Assembly: GCA_030680075.1 (NCBI GenBank)
Contig: JAUXWR010000395.1
Span: 1 to 64,000 of the forward strand
Length of the DNA: 64,000 nucleotides
Reading direction: 5' to 3'
DNA from: Legionella sp.
GTDB lineage: Bacteria > Pseudomonadota > Gammaproteobacteria > Legionellales > Legionellaceae
The notes beneath the pieces are model-generated. The model saw only the letters and a program-made list of their open reading frames with translations. It was not told where the DNA came from and ran no database searches. The translations under genes were made by a program, and so were the position numbers. Of the stretch, positions 34,762-43,500 are shown in pieces. Position 1 is the stretch's first letter. Every line of letters starts with the position of its first letter.

Positions 34762-36702
34762 GTGAGCAGTCCTTTTTCCTCCATTGAAGTGGCACAATTG
34801 ATATGGCGTGATGGTTTGCCTTATTGTGCTGCTTCAAATAGAGTTTATTGCTCGGGTGTTGATGATGTAAATAAAGCCGAACGTGTTTTTATTCAGGGCA
34901 ATAATTTGCCTTCTCGCTGGCAACGTTTAAAGGAACAAAGCTCTTTCATTATTGCTGAGACTCAATTTGGAGCGGGTCTTAATTTTTTAATCAGTTGGTC
35001 TTACTGGTTGCAGCATGCGCCAAAAACCGCGCGTCTTCATTATATTAGTTGCGAAAATCACCCCTTAACACAAGATGATTTGATTCGTGTTTTGTCCTTG
35101 TGGCCTGACTTTAAGCCCCAATCATTGTTATTGCAGGAAAACTACCCAATTTTAACACCCGGATTTCATCAGTTTTCTTTTGAGGAAGGCAGAATTACAC
35201 TGACCTTAATGCTTGGTGAGGCATTTACCTGCTTTAATGAGTTAGTGCTCTGTGGAGACGCCATTCTTGAAAAAAAATTGCGCGCGCATTTTGTTGATGC
35301 CTGGTATTTTAATGAATTAACCCATCTGATAAAAAATGAGGGGTTAATGAAATCAGTAGCGCTATTATCAGGTGAGGGCGCGACTCTAACAAGTACGATG
35401 GCTATGGATGCTGTAAAAAACGATTTGCAACAGGCAGGATTTAGCGTACAAAAATCTCACGCAATTTTTGAACAATGCACTAGACGACAGCGAAGAAACA
35501 CCCCTTGGCATGTTAATGCACCACTGCCTGTAAAAAATAAACGCGCTATTGTATTGGGAGCGGGTCTTGGCGGGTGTTTCAGCGCCTACTCACTGGCCAC
35601 GCGCGGTTGGGATGTTTTGTTAATAGAGGGTAACCCTGACGTTGGCATGGGGGCATCTGGCGTTCCTCGAGCAGTGTTGTATCCCAAATTGTCGGCCTTT
35701 TGCTCCCCGCTGACTACTTTTATGCTAAGCGCGTATTTATACGCCCATCGTTTTTATGCCAAATTATTAAAAACACATCCTGTCGGAGAGCTTGGCGGAA
35801 TATTGCAAATGGCTTTTAATGAGAAAGAAACGATATCACAAAACAGTATGCGCGAATGGCTCAAAGCCTATCCTGTTCTTGGAAAATTGGTTAATAAAGA
35901 CGAGGCGACTCAACTTGCAGGCGTTAAACTTCATACCAGCGGGTTGTATCTTCCTCTATCAGGATGGCTGGATTGCAAAGCAATCTGTGATTTTTTGTCA
36001 CAACAAAAAGGTATTACATTTGTACCGGATTTCTTTGTCGATGAACTGGAGTATAAAGAAGGGCTATGGTCCTTAAATGGGAAATACCAAAGTGAAGTAG
36101 TGATTATTGCTAACGGTTTTCAGGCAAATCTTTTTAAACAAACCTCACATCTCCCTTTGAAAGCAATGGCAGGTCAGTTAACAATGATTACAGGTAACGC
36201 CGATAGTAACTGTTTAAAAATACCCCTATGCGGAGAAGGGCATATTCTGCCTGCATGGAAAAATCAGCACATCCTCGGAGCAACTTATCATCAAAGCCTG
36301 CATACTGGCGATAATGATGATCAGAAAAATTTGACAAAACTTGCAACTCTAACAACCGAGCCTGTCTTTAGCCATCAGGTAATTGGTAATTGGCAAGGTG
36401 TTAGAGGGGCAACTCCTGATTATTTACCATTAGTGGGTCCTGTTCCTGATGCGGCGGCCTTTTTAAAAACCTTTAGTCCACTTGCCACGGACTCCAGGCG
36501 TTGGCTGCCTTACTCGGGTAATTACTACCCCGGTTTATACGTCTGTGCGGGTTTTGGCTCGCGTGGATTAACCACGGCACCATTGTGTGCAGAATGGTTA
36601 GCTTCAGTAATAAATAATGAACCTGATTTTTTACCGCGTCGTTTAGAACAAGCACTATCACCTTCGCGATTTTTAGTTAAGAGAATTGTAAAAGGTAGTT
36701 GA
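34762..36702 (+). CDS. mnmC: Bifunctional tRNA mnm5s2U biosynthesis protein MnmC
   Basis: MnmC completes mnm5s2U at tRNA wobble position 34. The N-terminal domain is the SAM methyltransferase (IIAETQFGAGLNFLISWSYW, ITLTLMLGEAFTCF). The C-terminal domain is the FAD oxidoreductase, starting at IVLGAGLGGCFSAYSLATRG near residue 264 and ending with GSRGLTTAPLCAEWLAS. Total length of 646 matches the fused form. The GTG start at 34762 has TAGGG spaced about 7 bases upstream. Confidence 0.94.
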   Translation: MSSPFSSIEVAQLIWRDGLPYCAASNRVYCSGVDDVNKAERVFIQGNNLPSRWQRLKEQSSFIIAETQFGAGLNFLISWSYWLQHAPKTARLHYISCENHPLTQDDLIRVLSLWPDFKPQSLLLQENYPILTPGFHQFSFEEGRITLTLMLGEAFTCFNELVLCGDAILEKKLRAHFVDAWYFNELTHLIKNEGLMKSVALLSGEGATLTSTMAMDAVKNDLQQAGFSVQKSHAIFEQCTRRQRRNTPWHVNAPLPVKNKRAIVLGAGLGGCFSAYSLATRGWDVLLIEGNPDVGMGASGVPRAVLYPKLSAFCSPLTTFMLSAYLYAHRFYAKLLKTHPVGELGGILQMAFNEKETISQNSMREWLKAYPVLGKLVNKDEATQLAGVKLHTSGLYLPLSGWLDCKAICDFLSQQKGITFVPDFFVDELEYKEGLWSLNGKYQSEVVIIANGFQANLFKQTSHLPLKAMAGQLTMITGNADSNCLKIPLCGEGHILPAWKNQHILGATYHQSLHTGDNDDQKNLTKLATLTTEPVFSHQVIGNWQGVRGATPDYLPLVGPVPDAAAFLKTFSPLATDSRRWLPYSGNYYPGLYVCAGFGSRGLTTAPLCAEWLASVINNEPDFLPRRLEQALSPSRFLVKRIVKGS

Positions 36703-36737
36703 TTGCATGATAAAATGCATGTTTTTTGGAGACGAAT

Positions 36738-37301
36738 ATGAATTTTAGGGATTGGTTAAATCGTTATTTCGGGTATAAAGTTGATTTTAATCGGGTGGGC
36801 AATAATTTTTTTTCCGAAAGACATCGCTACAACAATTATGAACTCAGTCAAAGGAGTTTTATTACTCTATCTGCGGCTATATTTAGTTTTTTTGCCTGGA
36901 ATATAAAGGACTCAAAACAAGACGCGGCATTGGGTTTAATGTCTGGGCTTTTATGGGCTCATGCCATTACTATGTATCCCTTAGTCAAGAAACGTTATGA
37001 AGCCCAATCTGCATGCAGTGAATTCAAGGCCAAACTTCTTAAAATGTATGCGAGTGAAGATTTAAAAAATATACTCCCTCGCGTCACAAAAATAATGGAT
37101 GATGTGATGGAGTATACAGGCTCAGCGAGTTCTTCAGCCATTTGGAGCAACCGGAAACAGTTGATGGCAAGATTGCATGCATGGAGCACTGATCCGAGCC
37201 TGGCCGACGTGCTACCTCAATTATTAGAGCAAGAGAATATTATTGAGTTGCTTAAAGAAAATACCCCTGTAATTTCCAAAATGACGTGCAATCCTTGCTA
37301 A
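36738..37301 (+). CDS. Hypothetical membrane protein, two segments
   Basis: The 187-residue product is not one I recognise. Two hydrophobic stretches near residues 35-52 (FITLSAAIFSFFAWNI) and 63-82 (GLMSGLLWAHAITMYPLV) suggest a membrane hairpin. A soluble helical C-terminal half follows. I chose ATG 36738 because GGAG is 7 bases upstream; the TTG at 36726 lies over that site. It is preceded by a weak hairpin and T-run after mnmC. It could be a host-membrane effector or an ordinary inner-membrane protein. Confidence 0.7.
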   Translation: MNFRDWLNRYFGYKVDFNRVGNNFFSERHRYNNYELSQRSFITLSAAIFSFFAWNIKDSKQDAALGLMSGLLWAHAITMYPLVKKRYEAQSACSEFKAKLLKMYASEDLKNILPRVTKIMDDVMEYTGSASSSAIWSNRKQLMARLHAWSTDPSLADVLPQLLEQENIIELLKENTPVISKMTCNPC

Positions 37302-37349
37302 ACTTATTTGAGATAGGTAATCTTCTCTTTTGTTTTCATGAGGTGTGTC

Positions 37350-38135
37350 GTGCATAGTATTGAAATTTTTCAGATTGATGCTTTTACTGATAAAATATTT
37401 CACGGCAATCCAGCGGCAGTTTGCTTGTTAAATGAATGGCTTAACGATGAATTAATGCAAGCCATTGCCGTTGAGAACAATTTATCTGAAACGGCATTTA
37501 TCATCGAAGATTCGCAGGGTTTTCATATCCGCTGGTTCACGCCTAAAGGAGAGATTACCTTATGCGGTCACGCAACACTTGCCGCGGGGTTTGCGCTATT
37601 TGAATTGGGTAAGTCCCGGACTGATACCATCGATTTTTTGAGCCTTAGTGGTCAATTGAGTGTTCGAAAAAAGGGAAATCAGTATACCTTGGATTTTCCC
37701 CGATTAACCTGGTCTCTCGCAGCTTGTCTTGATTCTCTGATTTCACTAATTGATCAACCAGTAGTTGATGTTTTTGAAAGTGATCTGGATTACCTTATCC
37801 TGCTCGCCAGTGAAGACAAGGTCAGGCGTGCGCAGGTAAATTTAAAAGCATTAGCCAAATTACCTAAACGCGGATTAATTTTAACCGCCTCATCTGAAGA
37901 TGCGGATTTTTATTCACGTTGTTTCTATCCCAAACATAATATTCCCGAAGACCCGGTTACAGGCTCTGCTCATTGCGTTTTGGCACCTTTTTGGGCTGAG
38001 CGGTTAAACAAAACAGTTTTACACGCCATTCAAGGTTCTTACAGGAAAGGGGAAGTTAATTGCGAAGTAGTTGAGGATCGCGTGTATATTTCAGGGAATT
38101 GTAAATGGTATTCAAAGGGACATCTCGTTATTTAA
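37350..38135 (+). CDS. PhzF family isomerase/epimerase
   Basis: PhzF-fold enzymes isomerise small acids; the substrate of this one is unknown. The product of about 261 residues has IFQIDAFTDKIFHGNPAAVC at the N-terminus, LSETAFI with the conserved catalytic Glu near residue 44, WFTPKGEITLCGHATLAAGF, and EDPVTGSAHCVLAPFW in the C-terminal half. I favour GTG 37350 since GAGG (37340-37343) is well spaced. The ATG at 37338 has no ribosome site. A dispersed repeat follows the stop. Confidence 0.88.
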   Translation: MHSIEIFQIDAFTDKIFHGNPAAVCLLNEWLNDELMQAIAVENNLSETAFIIEDSQGFHIRWFTPKGEITLCGHATLAAGFALFELGKSRTDTIDFLSLSGQLSVRKKGNQYTLDFPRLTWSLAACLDSLISLIDQPVVDVFESDLDYLILLASEDKVRRAQVNLKALAKLPKRGLILTASSEDADFYSRCFYPKHNIPEDPVTGSAHCVLAPFWAERLNKTVLHAIQGSYRKGEVNCEVVEDRVYISGNCKWYSKGHLVI

Positions 38136-38137
38136 CA

Positions 38138-38160
38138 CGCGACCGTTAGGGAGTGCCCAC
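38138..38160 (-). repeat. Dispersed repeat copy (GTGAACACTCCC family)
   Basis: CGCGACCGTTAGGGAGTGCC is the reverse complement of the core at 56-89 with one or two changes. It lies between the convergent phzF-like and pbpC genes. Confidence 0.65.
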
Positions 38161-38177
38161 AGCGTTTAATTACTGAT

Positions 38178-40487
38178 CTAACTATCCAGCTGAACTATGA
38201 TATCGCGAGCGTCTGATAAGCCGTGGTCATCCACTGCCCGGACAATGAATTTCCCGGGTCTTGCATTCCAGAAAAAAGATTGGCCTGGCTGCGTTCTTGC
38301 TAAAAAGGCATCATTAATAAACCAGTAAAGATTTTTAACATCAGCATCCGTTACCGCTGATAAAGGTATTTGATTTTTTTGCGTCGTGTTAGCGCGTACG
38401 ATATAACTTATTTCACTTTGAGGGGAGGTGATTTGAGGTCTTAAGCCTGTGTTATTGTTTAATGTGCAATCTGGTTCATAAAAGGGTGGTGTTCGACGCT
38501 GGATTCCTGCCTGTTTGAAAATTTTCAATAAGTCAGATGGCCAAAATTCATAAATTTCAAAATGCGTATTTTCATTAAAATGACATGTACGAAGACCCGT
38601 TTTATTATCAATGGCTACTTCGCGATAAATAGTATCCGTTTGTATAGGAGATTTTCCGGGAATAAACCAGGTCATTTCTTTATCACGGCAGTAACGGGTA
38701 GGCAGCATGCCCGATGCTTTACAGACTTCTACCTGAACTAAATTCATGCTTTCAGGGTATTTATCTATAACAGGTAATGAGCCTCTTTCATGTTTAATGG
38801 CATCAATCAGTTCAAAAAACAGAGGGGCTGCAATATTTTTGCCGACAAAGGCTGGGTTACTTTTGTTATCAAAGTTTCCAATCCAGACAGTTAACACATA
38901 AGGACCAAAGCTACCCACCGACCAGGCATCACGAAAACCCGATGAGGTACCCGTTTTCCATGAAACGGTCGATTTATTTGAGGTACTTGTATAGGCAGAC
39001 TCTGGATTGGGTGTATTTTTTAACATATCAAGCACCAGAAAACTGGCTTCAGGACTTAAAAGACGCTTTCCTAGCGATAACGGTTCATCTGCTCGTTTAC
39101 GCAGTGAGCGCCACACGCCATCATTTACCAGCATGGCATATAAACTTGCTAATTCACTCATGCTAAGTTCAGCCCCTCCCAGTGTTAGTGCAAGGCCATA
39201 AAAGGATTCTGATTTTAAATTACTAACCTCTGCCTCACTGAGTAGTTGATATAAATTATGCTTGTTCAATTGACTTGCAAGATAAATAGCCGGGATATTT
39301 CGACTTAACACTAATGCATCTTTCGCTTTTATAGGCCCCATAAAATCATAATCAAAATTTTCGGGGTTATAACTACCAAAACTTCGGGGTACATCCTTTA
39401 AAACGGTAGCCGGGTGAATTAACCCCTGATCAAGTGCTAATCCATAAATAAAAGGTTTAAGAGTGGAACCCGGTGAGCGCTTGGTCAGTGTTCCATTGAT
39501 TTGACCGCCAATGCTATTATTAAAAAAATCAGCAGAACCGACCATTCCTTTAATGCTCATATCACGAGTATCCACGAGTAAAATCGCGGCATTGTAGGCA
39601 CCTAGATTATTTTTACGCTTGATGTAATTGTGTGTAACCCTTTCCAGAATTTTTTGCAAACGGGCATCCAATGTCGTATTGATCACTTGGGGTAAAGGCG
39701 AGATATCTTTTAATAGTCCATTGACGAAATGAGGGGCTATAAATGGCAAATTTCGCACGGTTTGCATCTCAAGGGGTAAATCCAACGAGGCCTTTTTACT
39801 GGCATCCTCAGGATATCGATTTACCCAACGTAAAAAAAGTTTATCCCGAATGTCGTTAAGTTTAGTATTGCGCGGCGTTCGATGAGCCGGGTTTTGGGGG
39901 ATAATACTTAAGGTTAACGCTTCGGCTAAAGTTGCTTTCTTAATCTCTTTATTAAAATAAATTAAACTCGCAGCACCCGCTCCTTCGATATTCCCACCAT
40001 ACGGTGCCATATTTAAATAAGCTTCCAGAATCTGGTCTTTGCTATAGTGCACTTCCAGTTGTATCGCGCGAATAATCTGCCAGATTTTCCCCGATAATTT
40101 CTTTGAATTGATTCCATACCGCATCCGAGCGAGTTGCATAGTAATCGTTGATGCACCCACACGCCTTGAATGACGAAGGTATGTTTGACAGGCGGCCTTA
40201 ATCATCGCAAAAGGATTTACGCCGTAATGCCAATAAAAATATTGATCCTCTTGGAGCAAGGTGGCATTGATAAGCTTGGGGTCAATAGCCGCTAAAGGCG
40301 TATATAAGCGGTACTTCTCCTCTTTATTCAGTGTCAAACGGAGCAATTGATGCTTTTCATCAAAAACTGCCGTCGAAAAACTCAGATTTTCCAATAGGGG
40401 AGGGCGAGGTACTAAAAATAATAGTGCGCAACCACTGACAAATAGTGCAACAAGGATTATTCTAGTGGTCTTGAAAAATAATTTCAT
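38178..40487 (-). CDS. pbpC: Penicillin-binding protein 1C
   Basis: PBP1C is a bifunctional peptidoglycan glycosyltransferase and transpeptidase-like protein at the inner membrane. After a membrane anchor (MKLFFKTTRIILVALFVSGC) come the GT51 motifs LQEDQYFYWHYGVNPFAMIK and GASTITMQLARM. The transpeptidase motifs are RSPGSTLKPFIYG with its SxxK, and SWKTGTSSGFRDAW. A C-terminal BiPBP_C domain ends the protein. ATG 40487 gives a proper anchor; an in-frame GTG at 40526 would add 13 residues. It is divergent from a macroglobulin gene, the classic pairing. Confidence 0.92.
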   Translation of the reverse strand: MKLFFKTTRIILVALFVSGCALLFLVPRPPLLENLSFSTAVFDEKHQLLRLTLNKEEKYRLYTPLAAIDPKLINATLLQEDQYFYWHYGVNPFAMIKAACQTYLRHSRRVGASTITMQLARMRYGINSKKLSGKIWQIIRAIQLEVHYSKDQILEAYLNMAPYGGNIEGAGAASLIYFNKEIKKATLAEALTLSIIPQNPAHRTPRNTKLNDIRDKLFLRWVNRYPEDASKKASLDLPLEMQTVRNLPFIAPHFVNGLLKDISPLPQVINTTLDARLQKILERVTHNYIKRKNNLGAYNAAILLVDTRDMSIKGMVGSADFFNNSIGGQINGTLTKRSPGSTLKPFIYGLALDQGLIHPATVLKDVPRSFGSYNPENFDYDFMGPIKAKDALVLSRNIPAIYLASQLNKHNLYQLLSEAEVSNLKSESFYGLALTLGGAELSMSELASLYAMLVNDGVWRSLRKRADEPLSLGKRLLSPEASFLVLDMLKNTPNPESAYTSTSNKSTVSWKTGTSSGFRDAWSVGSFGPYVLTVWIGNFDNKSNPAFVGKNIAAPLFFELIDAIKHERGSLPVIDKYPESMNLVQVEVCKASGMLPTRYCRDKEMTWFIPGKSPIQTDTIYREVAIDNKTGLRTCHFNENTHFEIYEFWPSDLLKIFKQAGIQRRTPPFYEPDCTLNNNTGLRPQITSPQSEISYIVRANTTQKNQIPLSAVTDADVKNLYWFINDAFLARTQPGQSFFWNARPGKFIVRAVDDHGLSDARDIIVQLDS

Positions 40488-40555
40488 AAATAGGTAACAG
40501 GTGATGAGTGCCATACCGTATGGCACAAGCAGTCTCTTGTCAAGTTGGATGATAT

Positions 40556-43500
40556 ATGAACAATAAAACTATTTCAAAAAAAACAACCAGAATTGGTTCT
40601 TTTTTTGCTCTCATCCTGGGTAGAGTTAATTGGAACTCTCCCCCTTGGCTTACTTCTCTGCGGCAAAAGGCTTGTAATAATCCAAAATCATTTTGGGGGC
40701 TTACGTCTTTAATTATCGCGTTGATAATTGGTGCTACCTGTGGATATATCTGGTATGAAAATCAACCCAAACCACGGCTAGTCACCGCTTCCATCACGGC
40801 CCCTCAAATAACACCTGTTGCAGAAACGATGGTCCCCGATTCCCTTACCATTGATTTTGGCTATAAAGCAGAGGAGTTTACACCTCAATCGGTAGCGCCT
40901 CTTAATGCTGTTAATAAAGAAGTAACCCAAGGGATTGAGCTTAGCCCGGGTCTTAAAGGTAAATGGGTGTGGGATAGTGACAGTCGGTTATTATTTATAC
41001 CCGATGAAGAGTGGCCCGCAGGTCAAATTTTTGAGGTGAAATTTTCAAAAGATTTTTTTGCTTCCGGCACTAAAATGGAGAGTTTTCATTACTCATTTGC
41101 CACAAAGCCCTTTGAAGCCAAAATACGAGAGTTTACTTTTTATCAAGATCCGGTAAATGTGAAAATTAGACAAGTGGTTGCAACCATCGAATTTAATTTT
41201 CCCGTAGATACGGCGAGTTTTGAAAGCAAAACATCGCTTTTATTGCAAGCGCTCAAAAATAGCAAGAGCTCTCTGGAGTCGCGGCAGTATAATTTCACGG
41301 TAAGCTATGATGAGCATAAGCGAGTTGCCTATTTGCGCTCTGAAACATTATCAATTCCCGACGTCTCTCGCTATTTATCATTAACCATTGCCGAGGGCGT
41401 CAAATCTGCTTCTGATACCGCCAAAACTGAGACACCCATCGCCAGGAATCTGTTAATTCCTGATGTCAGCAGCTACTTTAAGGTTACATCAGCTGACGCT
41501 TCTATTGTTCGCAATGAGCAAGACAGGCCTGAGCAGATACTAAATATTGAAACCACATTAGGGGTCACCGAAAAGGCGCTTAATAAATCTTTACACGTCT
41601 TTTTGTTACCACAAAACTACCCGGCAACTCAGTTAGAACAAGAGAAACTAAACTACGAATGGCAAAATCCGGGCGAGGTAAGCGCAAATATACTCACACT
41701 TTCAACGCCCTTGACGTTACAAGGGCTTCCAGCCGATCGCAATTATGCTACTTTGCATAGCTATAAATTTAAAGCACAATCACCCCGTTACCTGTTTATT
41801 AAGATTGATAAAGGAACACGAGGATTTGGGGATTTTGCGTTAACGAATGATTTTGTAACCGTAGTTAAAGTACCTGAATTCCCAAAAGAAATTGGATTTC
41901 TTCATAAAGGTGCGTTACTGGCTTTAAGTAGCGAGAAAAAACTCTCCATTCTGGTGAGAGGTTTACCTGCTGTTAAATTTGAAATTGCTCGCGTCTTGCC
42001 AGACAACATTAATCAATTGGTGACGCAAACAGACGGTGATTTCAATAACCCCTATTTTATTAATCAGAGTTTTACCCAACAAAATATCAGTCAAATATTT
42101 TCGGAAATTCAGCAGTTTGATGCCTCGGATTTAACGAAGCAACAATACACAGCGCTCGATATGGCCAAATATTTATCAGCACCAACTAATCCCGAAGGAA
42201 TGCAGGGGTTATTTTTATTGCAGGCGACAGGTTGGGATGTAACGAATAATACTCCGCTGGACGTCAAGGCAAATCGTTTAATTCTTATTACTGATTTAGG
42301 CATGATCGTTAAGGATAACAATGATGGCAGTCATGATGTATTTGTACAGTCTATTATAAATGGCCTGCCCCTCGCGGCAGTTGACGTCACTATCCTCGGT
42401 AAAAATGGGTTACCCATTTTGACACGCACAACGGACGAAGAGGGTCGGGTGACTTTTCCAACCTTAAAGGATTTTGTTGAGGACAGGGAGCCTACGGTTT
42501 ATCTTGCGCGTATCGGCAGTGATGTATCGTTTATTCCCTATAATAATTCCAATCGACAATTAAATTTTTCTCGTTTTGATACGGGTGGAATCTACAATAA
42601 CCCCGAGTTAAACAGCTTAACCGCGTTCATATTTTCAGATAGGGGAATTTATCGCCCGGGCGACACGGCTCATATTGGTATGATCGTGAAACGTGCTTTT
42701 GCAGCACCCCAGGCCGCTGGTTTTCCATTGCAAGCAACTATCACAGACCCACGTGGAACGACAATATTAGATCAAAAATATACGCTTGATGCGACGGGAT
42801 TTTTAACGATAGATTTTTCCACTAATGCAACATCCCCAACAGGGCAATATTTTATTAATCTTTACACTGTTAAAGATAATCACGCTGATAGCCTCCTCGG
42901 ATCAACAAGCATTCGTGTAGCTGAATTTCAACCCGATCGTATGCGCATTACTTCAAAATTGTCGCCAGAGCAATCGGACGGTTGGGTTTCCCCAACAGGT
43001 CTACTAGCAAACGTCGGTCTTTGGAATTTGTATGGTGCACCTGCTGTCGACAGGCGTATAATCGGTAAGATTTTATTAACCCCTCAGCCTGTAAAATTTG
43101 ATGACTATCCTGATTATATTTTTGCCGATCCTTTGGTAAATCCTGAAAAACCCCCGAAGGTGTTTACTGAAACCTTAACAGAAGTAAAAACTAATGAGCA
43201 GGGCGAGGCACAATTTGATTTGAATTTGGATAGATTCGAAAAAGCGACTTATCAGTTAATATTTTTTGCTGAAGGGTTTGAAGCCCAAGGTGGCAGGAGC
43301 GTTACAACACAAACCACTGCTTTGGTGAGCCCACTACCTTATTTTATTGGTTATAAACCTGATGGGGATTTGAATTATATCAAGCAGAATAGTCAACGAC
43401 GTGTTAATTTTATTGCGCTAAATCCCCAGTTAAAGCAACAACCCGTCGCGTCGCTAAAAATGCAACTGCTTTCATTACATCCTGTAACCACTTTGGTAAA

